This document shows positions 23,107-30,357 of a DNA stretch of 30,357 nt, piece by piece; position 1 is the stretch's first letter; every line of letters begins with the position of its first letter. Source of the DNA: Flavobacteriales bacterium (GTDB lineage: Bacteria; Bacteroidota; Bacteroidia; Flavobacteriales_F; PHOS-HE28); assembly GCA_016710965.1 (NCBI GenBank), contig JADJTW010000018.1, positions 1 through 30,357 of the forward strand. The letters are read 5' to 3'. The notes beneath the pieces are model-generated. The model saw only the letters and a program-made list of their open reading frames with translations, had not been told where the DNA came from and made no database searches. The position numbers were made by a program, and so were the translations under genes.

Positions 23107-24323
23107 TGAGCTGGCCGGGGGCGTTGGGCCAAATTAACCGCTTCCTGCAGATCGATCCGCTCGCCATTGCGGAAGGCCACGATGAAGGCACCATCGAAGC
23201 CCTTCTCCTTGCAGGTCTTCTGCAGTGCGCGCGCGCGATCGAACTCGGCCTCGTCGCCCACGGTGTACTTGAAGAGCCCCTGCCCCTTGTGCTCCTCCAC
23301 GCCGTCCATGCCGTTGAAGTTCTTCGGCTTCAGTTCGATGCGCTTGCTGCTGGTGGTGATCTGCACCTTGAAACGGATACCGTTCGACCCGGCAGCAGGC
23401 GGCGGCTCCTTCACTTCCACGCGCGTGCTATCAGGCTTCGCCTCCTGTACCGCTGCCACGCCTTCCACTTGCGACTTGTAGTCCTTGAAGGCGCGATAGA
23501 TGGCACTGGCCATGTAGTCCTGCCCCTGTTCGCTCTGCAGATAGTCCTCTTCCTTGGCATTGGTCAGGAAGCCCAGTTCCACCAGCACCGCAGGCATGGT
23601 GGTATAGCTGATCACCAGGAAGCCCGCCTGCTTCACCCCACGGTCGGGACGATTCGCGCGGGTCTTGAATTGCTCCTGGATCAGGCGGCTGAGCTCGAGG
23701 CTTTGCGAGAGGTGCAGGTTCTGGCGCAGGCTCAGTTCGATCTGGCTCTCGGGCCGCTTGGGGTCGTAGCCGCCGTACTTCAGCTCGTGCCCTTCCTCCA
23801 TGAGGATGGCGGCGTTCTCCTTCATGGCCACGCGCATGTTCGCATCGCTCTTGTGCAGGCCCATCACGTAGGTCTCGCAACCGTGCGGGTCGTGGCTGTC
23901 GTTGGCGTTGCAGTGGATGCTGATGAAGAGATCGGCCTGCGCGCGGTTGGCGATATTGCATCGTTCCATGAGCTCGATGAAGCGGTCGTCATCGCGGGTG
24001 TAGATCACCTTCACGTCGGGGTAGGCCTCGGTGATGTACCTGCCCACGAGCTTCGCCACGTTGAGCGACACATGCTTCTCGGTGGTCTTGAAACGGCCGG
24101 TGCCCAGGTTGCCGGGATCCTTGCCGCCGTGGCCCGCGTCGAGCACCACGGTGCGTATGCGGTTGGGGTCACGGCCTTGCGCCTGCGCGGAAGCCGGGGC
24201 CAGGAGCAGGGCCAGCGCTGCAAAAAGCGTTAAGGCGCGATATGGCGTGCGGATGCGTTCCAAAGGTCGCGGAGGGCGTTGCGTACTTTTCGGCCCGCCA
24301 CTCCGCAAAGGAGAAACGGCCAT
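23103..24323 (-). CDS. N-acetylmuramoyl-L-alanine amidase with C-terminal SPOR-like domain
   Basis: 406 aa from ATG 24321-24323. The secretion segment is YRALTLFAALALLLAPASAQ. The amidase_3 catalytic domain (~57-270) has zinc ligands H65 (VVLDAGHGGKDPG), E82 (TTEKHVSLN) and H137 (LFISIHCNAN), plus catalytic E249 (AVLVELGFLTNAKEEDY). Residues ~320-400 (FKVQITTSSKRIELK, FKYTVGDEAEFDRARAL) form a SPOR-like domain that usually binds denuded glycan at division sites. It cleaves the bond between MurNAc and the peptide stem in the periplasm. The start is uncertain: ATG 24323 shares its CATG with the divergent lptD start, whereas a TTG at 24261-24263 would give a shorter signal peptide and leave the lptD promoter outside the gene. 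It is first of a four-gene overlapping run. Confidence 0.9.
   Translation of the reverse strand: MAVSPLRSGGPKSTQRPPRPLERIRTPYRALTLFAALALLLAPASAQAQGRDPNRIRTVVLDAGHGGKDPGNLGTGRFKTTEKHVSLNVAKLVGRYITEAYPDVKVIYTRDDDRFIELMERCNIANRAQADLFISIHCNANDSHDPHGCETYVMGLHKSDANMRVAMKENAAILMEEGHELKYGGYDPKRPESQIELSLRQNLHLSQSLELSRLIQEQFKTRANRPDRGVKQAGFLVISYTTMPAVLVELGFLTNAKEEDYLQSEQGQDYMASAIYRAFKDYKSQVEGVAAVQEAKPDSTRVEVKEPPPAAGSNGIRFKVQITTSSKRIELKPKNFNGMDGVEEHKGQGLFKYTVGDEAEFDRARALQKTCKEKGFDGAFIVAFRNGERIDLQEAVNLAQRPRPAQ
24284..24291 (+). promoter_or_regulatory. -7-like box TACTTTTC before lptD
   Basis: TACTTTTC has one mismatch to TAnnTTTG (last base). It lies 30 bases before the lptD ATG, so the leader would be about 24 bases and include the ribosome binding site at 24307-24313. 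The -33 region is weak (GTTC near 24257). It falls inside the amidase frame if that gene starts at 24323. Confidence 0.35.
24307..24313 (+). promoter_or_regulatory. Strong Shine-Dalgarno AAAGGAG for lptD
   Basis: AAAGGAG lies eight bases before ATG 24322, an ideal distance. It decides the lptD start against the longer open frame that reaches 24031. It stands out because I did not see a comparably strong site at the other gene starts examined here. Confidence 0.65.
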
Positions 24324-26901
24324 GACGGCACCGCGACGCATACGGCCCCCGAGCCGCGAAACTAGAGGGGTGCCTACCGGCGGTCCGTTCAGCATCCGTG
24401 CAGTTTTCATCACGTTCGTGTTGATGTGGTGCGGTGGGGCTGCGCTGGGCCAGCAGTTGGAGGATGAGGTGCGGTACGAGGCCCGCGACAGCATCCGGTA
24501 CGACCTGGCCAACCAAACGGTGTACCTCTTTGGTGCCGCCACGGTGAATTACCAGGACATCCAGCTGAGCGCCGATCGCATCGCCTTCAGCTTCAAGAAC
24601 GAAATAGCCGAGGCTTTTGGTGCCCCCGACAGCGCGGGCACCGTGGTGGGCAAGCCATCCTTCACGCAGGGCGGCCACACCATCGACGCCGACAGCATCC
24701 GGTACAGCTTCCGCAGCAAGGAAGGCCTCATCCGCGAGGTGCGCACGCAGGAGCAGGAAGCCTGGGTGCATGCCAGCCTGAGCAAGCGCCATGCGAACGG
24801 CGAAGTACACAGCAAGGGAGGCATGCTCACCACCTGCGACCGGCCGCATCCGCACTACCACTTCAAGGTGGGCCGCATGATGGTGATCCCCGACGACAAG
24901 ATCGTTGCGGGACCGGCCTACATGAAGATCGGCAAGGTGCCCACACCGCTGGCTGTGCCCTTCGGCCTGTTCCCCAACAAGAAAGGCGGAAGCAGCGGCC
25001 TGCTCATCCCGGTGTGGGGCAACAACCAGAACCTCGGCTACTTCCTGCTCAACGGCGGCTGGTACATGCCCTTCGGCCAGCATGTGGACCAGCAGCTCAC
25101 CGGCGACATCTACAGCCGAGGCAGCTGGGCGCTGAAGAGCGTGACGCGCTACAAGGCGCGCTACCGTTACAGCGGTAACCTGGAGCTGAACCACAGCACC
25201 CTGCTCACCAGCGACCCCGAGTTCCCCGACTTCAGCAGGCAGCGCAACTTCTTCATCAACTGGCGGCACGTGGTGGATGCCAAGGCCAGCCTCACCGACC
25301 GCTTCAGCGCGAGCCTGAACGTGGGCACCAGCAGCAACTTCACCAACAACTTCAACAGCAGCACCAACCAATACCTGAGCAACACCTTCCAGAGCAACAT
25401 CGGGTGGACGCACCTCTGGCCCGGGAAGCCCTACACGCTCAGCGTGAACGCGCTGCACCGGCAGAACACCATCGAACGCTCCTTCAGCGTAACGCTGCCC
25501 GCCGTCACCTTCAACCTGCAGCGCATCCTGCCCATCCAATTGCTGCGACCCGCCGCCGCCGCACCGCGTTGGTACGACCAGCTCGCCTTCAACTACACCG
25601 CCAACTTCGACAACCGGCTCACCACCACAGAAGAGCACCTCTACCTGGAGAACATCGGTCCGCTGGCACGACAGGCGCGCAACGGCATCAAGCACAGTGC
25701 TGCGCTCACCACCACCTTCAAGAACCGCTTCTTCAGCCTCAACCCCGAGTTCCGCGTCACCGATCGCATGTACTTCGAGCAATTGCGCAAGACGGTATTC
25801 GCCGAGCCCGACACCACCTACACCGTTACCGATACGGTGCCCAAGTTCGGCGCACCGCTGGAGTGGAGCACCGGTGCCGCCCTCACCAGCAAGCTCTACG
25901 GCACGTACTTCTTCTTCGGCGAAGGGTTGAAGGCCATCCGCCACACCATCACCCCTACTGTCGGCTTCACCTACCGGCCGGACAACAGCACGCGCATCGA
26001 AGGACCCTTCGGCACCGATGGCGCCATAGGCAGCTACTCGCCCTACCAGATCGGCATCTACGGCGAACCGAGCGCCGGCGAGAGCGGCTCGCTCAACTTC
26101 GGACTGATCCAGAACGTGGAGGCCAAGGTGCGGGACCGGAAGGCGATGGCCGACAGCACCTCATCGTTCAACGCAGCGCAGGAAGGCGAGGTGACCTATA
26201 AGAAGATCAAGCTCATCGACTACTTGAGCCTGAACGCGAGCCGCGATCTGCTCAAGGACAGCTTGCAGTGGAGCAATGTGGGGATCAGCACGCGCACGTC
26301 GCTCTTCAACGTGGTCAACATCAACCTCAACAGCTCGTGGGACCCCTACGCCGTTGATAGCCTCGGCCGGCGCATCGATCGCAGCGAGCGCAGCGTGAGC
26401 GGCGCGCTGGCCCGCATGGTGTACACCAACGTGGCCATCGGCTTCGATGTGAAGAGCAAGCGCTACGGGCAGCCTGTGGCGAGCAGCACGAATGACCGCA
26501 CCGTGGTGAACGACAGCGACCCCACGAAGGGCGCGGAGGTGAACTTCAGCATGCCGTGGCGCCTGGGCGTGAACTACAGCTACGATGTATCACGCGCATA
26601 CTCCGCGGGCACCTTCACCGATACCGAACGGCAGAGCGTGCTCTTCAACGGCGATGTGACGGTGCTGAAGTATTGGAAGCTGGGCGTGAGCAGCGGCTAC
26701 GACCTGGTAGCCGAGGACTGGACACCCACCTCGCTCAACCTGTATTGGGACCTGCACTGCTGGGAGTTCAACTTCAACATCATCCCCTTGGGCGAGCGCA
26801 AGAGCTTCATGTTCCGCATCAACGTGAAGGCCAGCATACTGCGCGACCTGAAGTACGAGCAACGCAAGCCGTACGGCAATGACAGGGACCTGTTGTACTA
26901 G
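24322..26901 (+). CDS. lptD: LPS assembly outer-membrane protein LptD (OstA family)
   Basis: 859 aa from ATG 24322. A signal segment (FSIRAVFITFVLMWCGGAAL, then GQQLED) is followed by an OstA/LptA-type jelly-roll (~50-130: DLANQTVYLFGAATVNYQDI, LSADRIAFSFKNEIAEAFG). Next is the LptD-type stretch NGEVHSKGGMLTTCDRPHPH, then YHFKVGRMMVIPDDKIVAGP and KVPTPLAVPFGLFPNKKGG. The remainder is a long beta-barrel with alternating aromatic strands. LptD with lipoprotein LptE inserts lipopolysaccharide into the outer leaflet. LptE is not seen here. The strong AAAGGAG eight bases upstream fixes the start. The gene is divergent from the amidase operon and followed by palindromic repeats. The OstA-like partner is at 13454. 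Length is normal for Bacteroidota LptD. Confidence 0.9.
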   Translation: MTAPRRIRPPSRETRGVPTGGPFSIRAVFITFVLMWCGGAALGQQLEDEVRYEARDSIRYDLANQTVYLFGAATVNYQDIQLSADRIAFSFKNEIAEAFGAPDSAGTVVGKPSFTQGGHTIDADSIRYSFRSKEGLIREVRTQEQEAWVHASLSKRHANGEVHSKGGMLTTCDRPHPHYHFKVGRMMVIPDDKIVAGPAYMKIGKVPTPLAVPFGLFPNKKGGSSGLLIPVWGNNQNLGYFLLNGGWYMPFGQHVDQQLTGDIYSRGSWALKSVTRYKARYRYSGNLELNHSTLLTSDPEFPDFSRQRNFFINWRHVVDAKASLTDRFSASLNVGTSSNFTNNFNSSTNQYLSNTFQSNIGWTHLWPGKPYTLSVNALHRQNTIERSFSVTLPAVTFNLQRILPIQLLRPAAAAPRWYDQLAFNYTANFDNRLTTTEEHLYLENIGPLARQARNGIKHSAALTTTFKNRFFSLNPEFRVTDRMYFEQLRKTVFAEPDTTYTVTDTVPKFGAPLEWSTGAALTSKLYGTYFFFGEGLKAIRHTITPTVGFTYRPDNSTRIEGPFGTDGAIGSYSPYQIGIYGEPSAGESGSLNFGLIQNVEAKVRDRKAMADSTSSFNAAQEGEVTYKKIKLIDYLSLNASRDLLKDSLQWSNVGISTRTSLFNVVNINLNSSWDPYAVDSLGRRIDRSERSVSGALARMVYTNVAIGFDVKSKRYGQPVASSTNDRTVVNDSDPTKGAEVNFSMPWRLGVNYSYDVSRAYSAGTFTDTERQSVLFNGDVTVLKYWKLGVSSGYDLVAEDWTPTSLNLYWDLHCWEFNFNIIPLGERKSFMFRINVKASILRDLKYEQRKPYGNDRDLLY

Positions 26902-26916
26902 GGACCGCTCGTGCGC

Positions 26917-26945
26917 GCAGGGTCCCCGAAAACGGGAGACCCTGC
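26917..26945. repeat. Palindromic repeat, copy A (between lptD and the beta-propeller protein)
   Basis: GCAGGGTC...GACCCTGC pairs over 8 bp, continuing as CCCG/CGGG with a bulged A and an AAAA loop. It lies in the 83-base gap between convergent genes, where it could end transcription from both sides. It matches copy B at 30113-30140 almost base for base, so it is a repeat rather than a unique terminator. Confidence 0.7.
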
Positions 26946-26976
26946 GGCGGTTTAAAAGACCCTGCAGTGGTTTAGG
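26937..26976. repeat. Tandem 20-base direct repeat overlapping copy A
   Basis: AGACCCTGCGGCGGTTTAAA (26937-26956) is followed immediately by AGACCCTGCAGTGGTTTAGG (26957-26976), with 16 of 20 bases identical. The unit is the right half of the palindromic repeat plus its GGnGGTTTA tail, so the half-element has been duplicated. Confidence 0.65.
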
Positions 26977-26984
26977 AAGCGTGA

Positions 26985-29900
26985 TCAGTGTTTCGCAAAG
27001 TGGCGCGTGAGCGTTCCTGCGGAAGTGAAGAGCGTGATGGTGTAGGCACCGGGCGTGAGCGCAGATGCATCCACTTCGATGCTTGATCCCCGCACATTGA
27101 AGGGCACGGTCACTTCTCGACCGAGCGCATCGTGCACCACCACGCGTGTGCGCGCATCGAAGGCCGCGGTGCTCGTGAGCGTGAAGGAATGAGCCACCGG
27201 GTTGGGTGCGATCATGAGGTCGATCACAGGTGACCTTGCTTCCTCGATCTGCACCGTGCCGTCGCAGCCCAGCGGGTTGTATGGCGGGGAGATGTTCTCC
27301 ACCGACCCGTACTTCACGATGAAAGCATCCCCTGAATTCGGTGCGAAGCGCACGGATCCGGGATCGCCGTCGAAGGCGCATGTGCCACCTGTTTGATCGA
27401 AGGCGGTGAAGTAGATATCGCCGAAGGAGCCGACGACGTAAACGTTCTGATCATCTGCAGCAACAGCGGCACCGGCAGCGACATCCCAGATGGGGTCCGC
27501 ACCCGTCATGGCTTGGGCCCACAGGTTCTCCCCGGCGGAGTTGAATGACGCGACCCAGGCATCCTGGCCTCCAACGCCTGTGAGCGTGGTGGATCCCACG
27601 GTCATGGAACCGGAGAAGCCGCCCGTGAGCACGATGTCGCCGGCCGGGCGCGCGGCCAAGGACGCGCCATAGCTGCCTGCTGTGGCCGGGAGTTCCTGTT
27701 GCCAGAGCAAAGCGCCTGCGGTGTCGAGGCAGCTCAGGAAGGCGTAATAGTTCAATAGGTCGCCTGTCAATATCGACGTGCATATCGTCAGGTTCCCGTT
27801 GTATTGCCCGGTGATGTACACCTGGCCGCTGCCGCCCACCACGATGGAAGAGGCCTGTTTCCATCCGGGACCGGTGCTTCCGGTAACCCACGAGAGGTCG
27901 CCATTGGTATCATACTTCGCCACGAACAGATCCGCATCGCCGGTGCCGTTGAGGGTGAGCCCATCGAAGGAGGCGGAGGTGGTGTACCGCCCTGTGATGT
28001 AACAATTGCCTTGGAGGTCGATCGCTACATCGCTCCCATTGTCCCATGCCGCACCGCCATAGGACTTTGCCCAGAGCCCTGTGCCGTTGGCATCGTACTT
28101 CGCCAGGAAACCATCGCTGGGGCCCTGCTGGTGAACGCATTGCCGGCGATGTTCGCGTTGCCTGCGTATGACCCCGCCAGCAGGACATCGCCGTTGGCAC
28201 CGATGGAGATCGATGCGCCACCATCCCCACCGCTTCCGCCTTCCCGGATCGCCCACAGGCAGTTGCCGTTGGCGTCGTACTTCGCCAGGAAGATGTCCTG
28301 CATACCAGCGCTCGCCAGTTGTGCTGCGCCGAAGTCGATGGTGCCGAAGAAGGATCCGGTGAAGTAGAGATCGCCAGCGGCGTTTAATGCAAGGGACGCC
28401 GGTGTGTTCAGCTGGTTCAAGCCGGTGGTTTCGCTGCAAGGGATATGCGTTGTCCACACGCAGTTGCCGTTCGCATCGCGCTTGTTCAACCAGATATGGT
28501 TGGCACCGATGGGTGCGCGCAAGGTGTCTCCACAGATGATCGCGGTGGTGAAGAAGTAACCGGCCGAGTACACGTTGCCGACCGCATCGGTGATCACACT
28601 GCCGGCCGCGTCGAAAGCCGAACCGTGCAAGCCCAACCGGCGCATCCAGCGATAGTCCAAGGCGCTGTTGTAGCGCGCGAGGAATCCCTCATAGCCGTTC
28701 ATCAACGCTGGGAATATGTTCGCCCCACCATTCATATCGAACACCGCACCAGTATGATCGCCGTAGATGTAGTGGTCGCCATTGGCACCCAGCGCATGTT
28801 TGAATTCGGACACCGTGGTATGGTGCTGGGCCATGAGCGCTGTGCCGGTCTCATCGTACCGCGCAAGGAAGTTGCCGCCGGTGAGCGTGATGGTCCCGAA
28901 CAACGTGGTGAACGAAGTGAGACCGGCGATCCAGGCGTTGCCGGTGTCATCCACATCTAGCGAGCTCGGGAAGTCATTGAAGAACGAGCCGTCGACCTTC
29001 TGCGCCCATTGCGCGCTGCCGTTCGCATCGAAAAGTGCGAGGAAGATATCCTTGTGGCTCACGTCGGAATTGTTCAAGGTCGTGCTACCGAAAACAGCAC
29101 TGGCCCCCCAGAATCCCCCGTAGAGATAGATGTTCCCCGAGGGGGCGATCGCCACTTGCGTGGGTTCATTGCCGAAAGTGGCACCCATGGCATAAGCCCA
29201 GCTGCAATTGCCGTTCACGTCGAAGCGTGGGAGGTACAGTTTGTCGAAGGCGGTCGCTGTGGTCGTGGTGGTACCGTAGGTTCCCGTGTCGTCGAAGTTC
29301 CCGGCCATGATCGTGTTGCCCAGTGCATCGCAGGCCATCGTATTGAGGATGCCGGTTCCGTCGTTCGAGTTGAACCCGCCAGCGATCACGGCCCACTCGA
29401 AGTTGCCGCTCGCATCGTAGGTGGCATGGAAGCCAGTGGTGTCCTGCGTTGCGGTCAAGGTGGTTCCGCCGAAGGATGCAGTGCCTCGGAAGATGCCTCC
29501 CACATGCACGCGTCCAAGCCCATCAACGGCCAGCGAGAGGGCGAGATCGTTGAGCGCACCTCCCATTTGCCGTGCCCAGAGCTCCAGTCCATTGGCGTCG
29601 TACTTCGCCACGAAGGCATCCTGCCCTGAAGCGGTCATTGTATTCCCTGCGAACACCATGGACCCATAGAACGTCCCCACCACGTAAGCACCGTTGCTGC
29701 CGTTCACAGCTACGCGGGTACCAAAGGAGGTTTTCGCCCAAAGGCAGTTGCCGCTGGTATCGTAACGCGCCACGTACCCGCCGCCCACGATGTTGTCGCC
29801 CACGATCGCGCGCGGTCCGTTCACCATGCCGGTGACGTAGGCGCTGCCGTCCGGAGCGACATCCAGATCAACGACGTAGGCGAGCTGGCCGGGCGTGCTG

Positions 29901-29995
29901 ACGTTGGGCACCGACGCGGCCCACTGGAAGGTGGGCTGGGCGGCAAGGAATGCCGGGATCGAGCAAAGTGCTGCCGTGAGGAGGGTTGATCGCAT
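26985..29995 (-). CDS. Very large secreted beta-propeller-repeat (SBBP-type) protein with T9SS sorting domain, frameshifted in this sequence
   Basis: Two minus-strand frames make one ~1003-aa protein. It starts at ATG 29995 with a signal peptide (MRSTLLTAALCSIPAFLAAQ). It then carries many ~45-60-residue repeats of the type DAFVAKYDANGLELWARQMG, each with a YDxxGxxxWA core, as in SBBP beta-propeller repeats. The first frame runs off at about 28110. The second frame continues GPSDGFLAKYDANGTGLWAK and ends with a T9SS domain (LMIAPNPVAHSFTLTST ... TPGAYTITLF ... RHFAKH). The join needs one added base in GGGGCCC at 28119-28125. It is expected on the surface or secreted. Repeat proteins of this kind are abundant in Bacteroidota, and no ligand is known. 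No catalytic motif is seen. Confidence 0.85.
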
Positions 29996-30012
29996 GCGTT
30001 GGGTGCTTGCTC

Positions 30013-30020
30013 CAAATCTA
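30013..30020 (-). promoter_or_regulatory. -7 box TAGATTTG before the beta-propeller protein
   Basis: Minus-strand TAGATTTG is a perfect match to TAnnTTTG, the best in the window. It ends 17 bases before the ATG at 29995, giving a leader of about 10 bases. No clear TTTG lies 19-20 bases upstream. Confidence 0.5.
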
Positions 30021-30035
30021 TGCGACTGGAGGAGA

Positions 30036-30062
30036 GCACGGTCCCGAAGACGGAAACCCTGC
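30036..30062. repeat. Degenerate palindromic repeat (copy D)
   Basis: GCACGGTCCCGAAGACGG followed by AAACCCTGC keeps the layout of copies A and B (GCA-GGTCCC...CGG-ACCCTGC) with several changes that weaken the stem. It is listed as a decayed member of the same family. Confidence 0.4.
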
Positions 30063-30112
30063 TGGGGGTGGGTGGTGGAAAGGTAGAAAGGCGGGCAGGG
30101 GCGGAATGAAAC

Positions 30113-30140
30113 GCAGGGTCCCCGAGGCGGGAGACCCTGC
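30113..30140. repeat. Palindromic repeat, copy B
   Basis: 28 bases. GCAGGGTCCCCGAGG then CGGGAGACCCTGC match copy A (26917-26945) except in the loop, and the tail GGTGGTTAGAAG resembles that of copy A (GGCGGTTTAAAAG). It sits in the gene-free region right of the beta-propeller gene. Confidence 0.7.
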
Positions 30141-30285
30141 GGTGGTTAGAAGGCGATGGGTGACCGCATGGCAACAGAGCATACATCGTGTTCATCGCAC
30201 CCATGGCGGTGCCGGGCGCGCAAGCCCCCGCGCGCCTTCCGCGCGAATGCGCGTCGCATATGCTGTGCATGGCCTTTAAGCCTCG

Positions 30286-30321
30286 ACAGGGTCTCCTACG
30301 GAAGACCTTGCGGCGGTCTAG
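30286..30321. repeat. Palindromic repeat, divergent copy C
   Basis: CAGGGTCTCC, a TACG loop, then GAAGACCTTGCGGCGGTCTA keeps the stem and the GCGGCGGT tail seen in copy A. Its tail reaches the stop codon of a possible gene fragment at the window end. Confidence 0.5.
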
Positions 30322-30357
30322 AGGCTCACGCGCTTGTGACCCTTACGGCCTGCGCGC
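30318..30357 (-). CDS. Possible C-terminal fragment of a basic protein (cut by window edge)
   Basis: Read on the minus strand, 12 codons from the window edge give RAGRKGHKRVSL and then TAG (30318-30320). The very basic tail could be the end of a small ribosomal or nucleic-acid-binding protein. The stretch is too short to identify or even confirm as coding. Confidence 0.22.
   Translation of the reverse strand, partial: RAGRKGHKRVSL

Larger units (their letters stand above)
29996..30317. other. Gene-free region with palindromic repeats
   Basis: I see no convincing gene, tRNA or rRNA here. It holds the promoter box of the beta-propeller gene (30013-30020), a degenerate palindromic repeat (30036-30062), copy B (30113-30140) and most of copy C (30286-30321). 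Between 30150 and 30280 there is only GC-rich sequence with short self-complementary GCGCG stretches. Confidence 0.55.

Noticed and set aside
24031..24321. N-terminal extension of LptD
   Set aside because: It lies opposite the amidase, is not LptD-like, and the AAAGGAG site points to ATG 24322.
24169..25944. 591-codon minus-strand open frame opposite lptD
   Set aside because: Its composition (Val/Gly/Glu/Ala runs) is that of an antisense shadow, and lptD on the other strand has clear domains and a ribosome site.
26917..30321. CRISPR array
   Set aside because: Copies are palindromic and irregularly spaced, with a 3-kb gene between them and no uniform spacers or cas genes.

Overview
The window looks like the chromosome of a GC-rich Bacteroidota, probably a Flavobacteriales-type organism. 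The evidence is four large secreted proteins ending in type IX secretion (T9SS) C-terminal sorting domains, a CarboxypepD_reg-type TonB receptor, Bacteroidota-typical families (DUF4924, OstA-like protein, the so-called 'ABC transporter ATPase' family), promoter boxes resembling TAnnTTTG, and almost no Shine-Dalgarno sequences. No phage, plasmid, transposase, CRISPR or tRNA was seen. Most of the window is ordinary envelope and housekeeping sequence.

Layout. 1-4786: the start of an MgtC/SapB membrane protein (cut by the left edge), a secreted beta-helix protein, a GNAT acetyltransferase, a pirin, and a secreted glucose/sorbosone dehydrogenase-like protein. 4836-8911: a TonB-dependent receptor, a small receiver-like protein, OsmC, and an F420/NADP-type oxidoreductase, all on the minus strand. 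9002-12180: MazG, a ~190 bp nested inverted-repeat element, and a T9SS cargo protein. 12255-15082: OmpH/Skp-like, DUF4924 and OstA-like genes in one plus-strand run. 15087-19235: a minus-strand operon of a small multi-pass membrane protein, a CotH-family protein, and a CotH-like protein fused to a beta-helix. 19317-24323: a minus-strand run of amidase, MlaD, a membrane Fe-S protein, a CCG-domain Fe-S protein (frameshifted) and the 'ABC transporter ATPase' family protein. It is divergent from lptD (24322-26901). 26985-29995: a very large beta-propeller-repeat T9SS protein (frameshifted). 29996-30357 is largely non-coding and rich in short palindromic repeats.

How the genes work together. The OmpH-like chaperone, OstA-like protein, LptD, MlaD, amidase and TonB receptor all serve outer-membrane and cell-wall assembly. 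The four T9SS cargo proteins are surface or secreted products. The least explained unit is the CotH / CotH-like-beta-helix / membrane-protein operon.

Cautions. Three genes are broken or mis-started by a single-base shift, each at a short C/G run, which suggests residual assembly errors rather than real decay. Several genes have a promoter -7-like box only 4-6 bases before the start codon, which would make their mRNAs leaderless.
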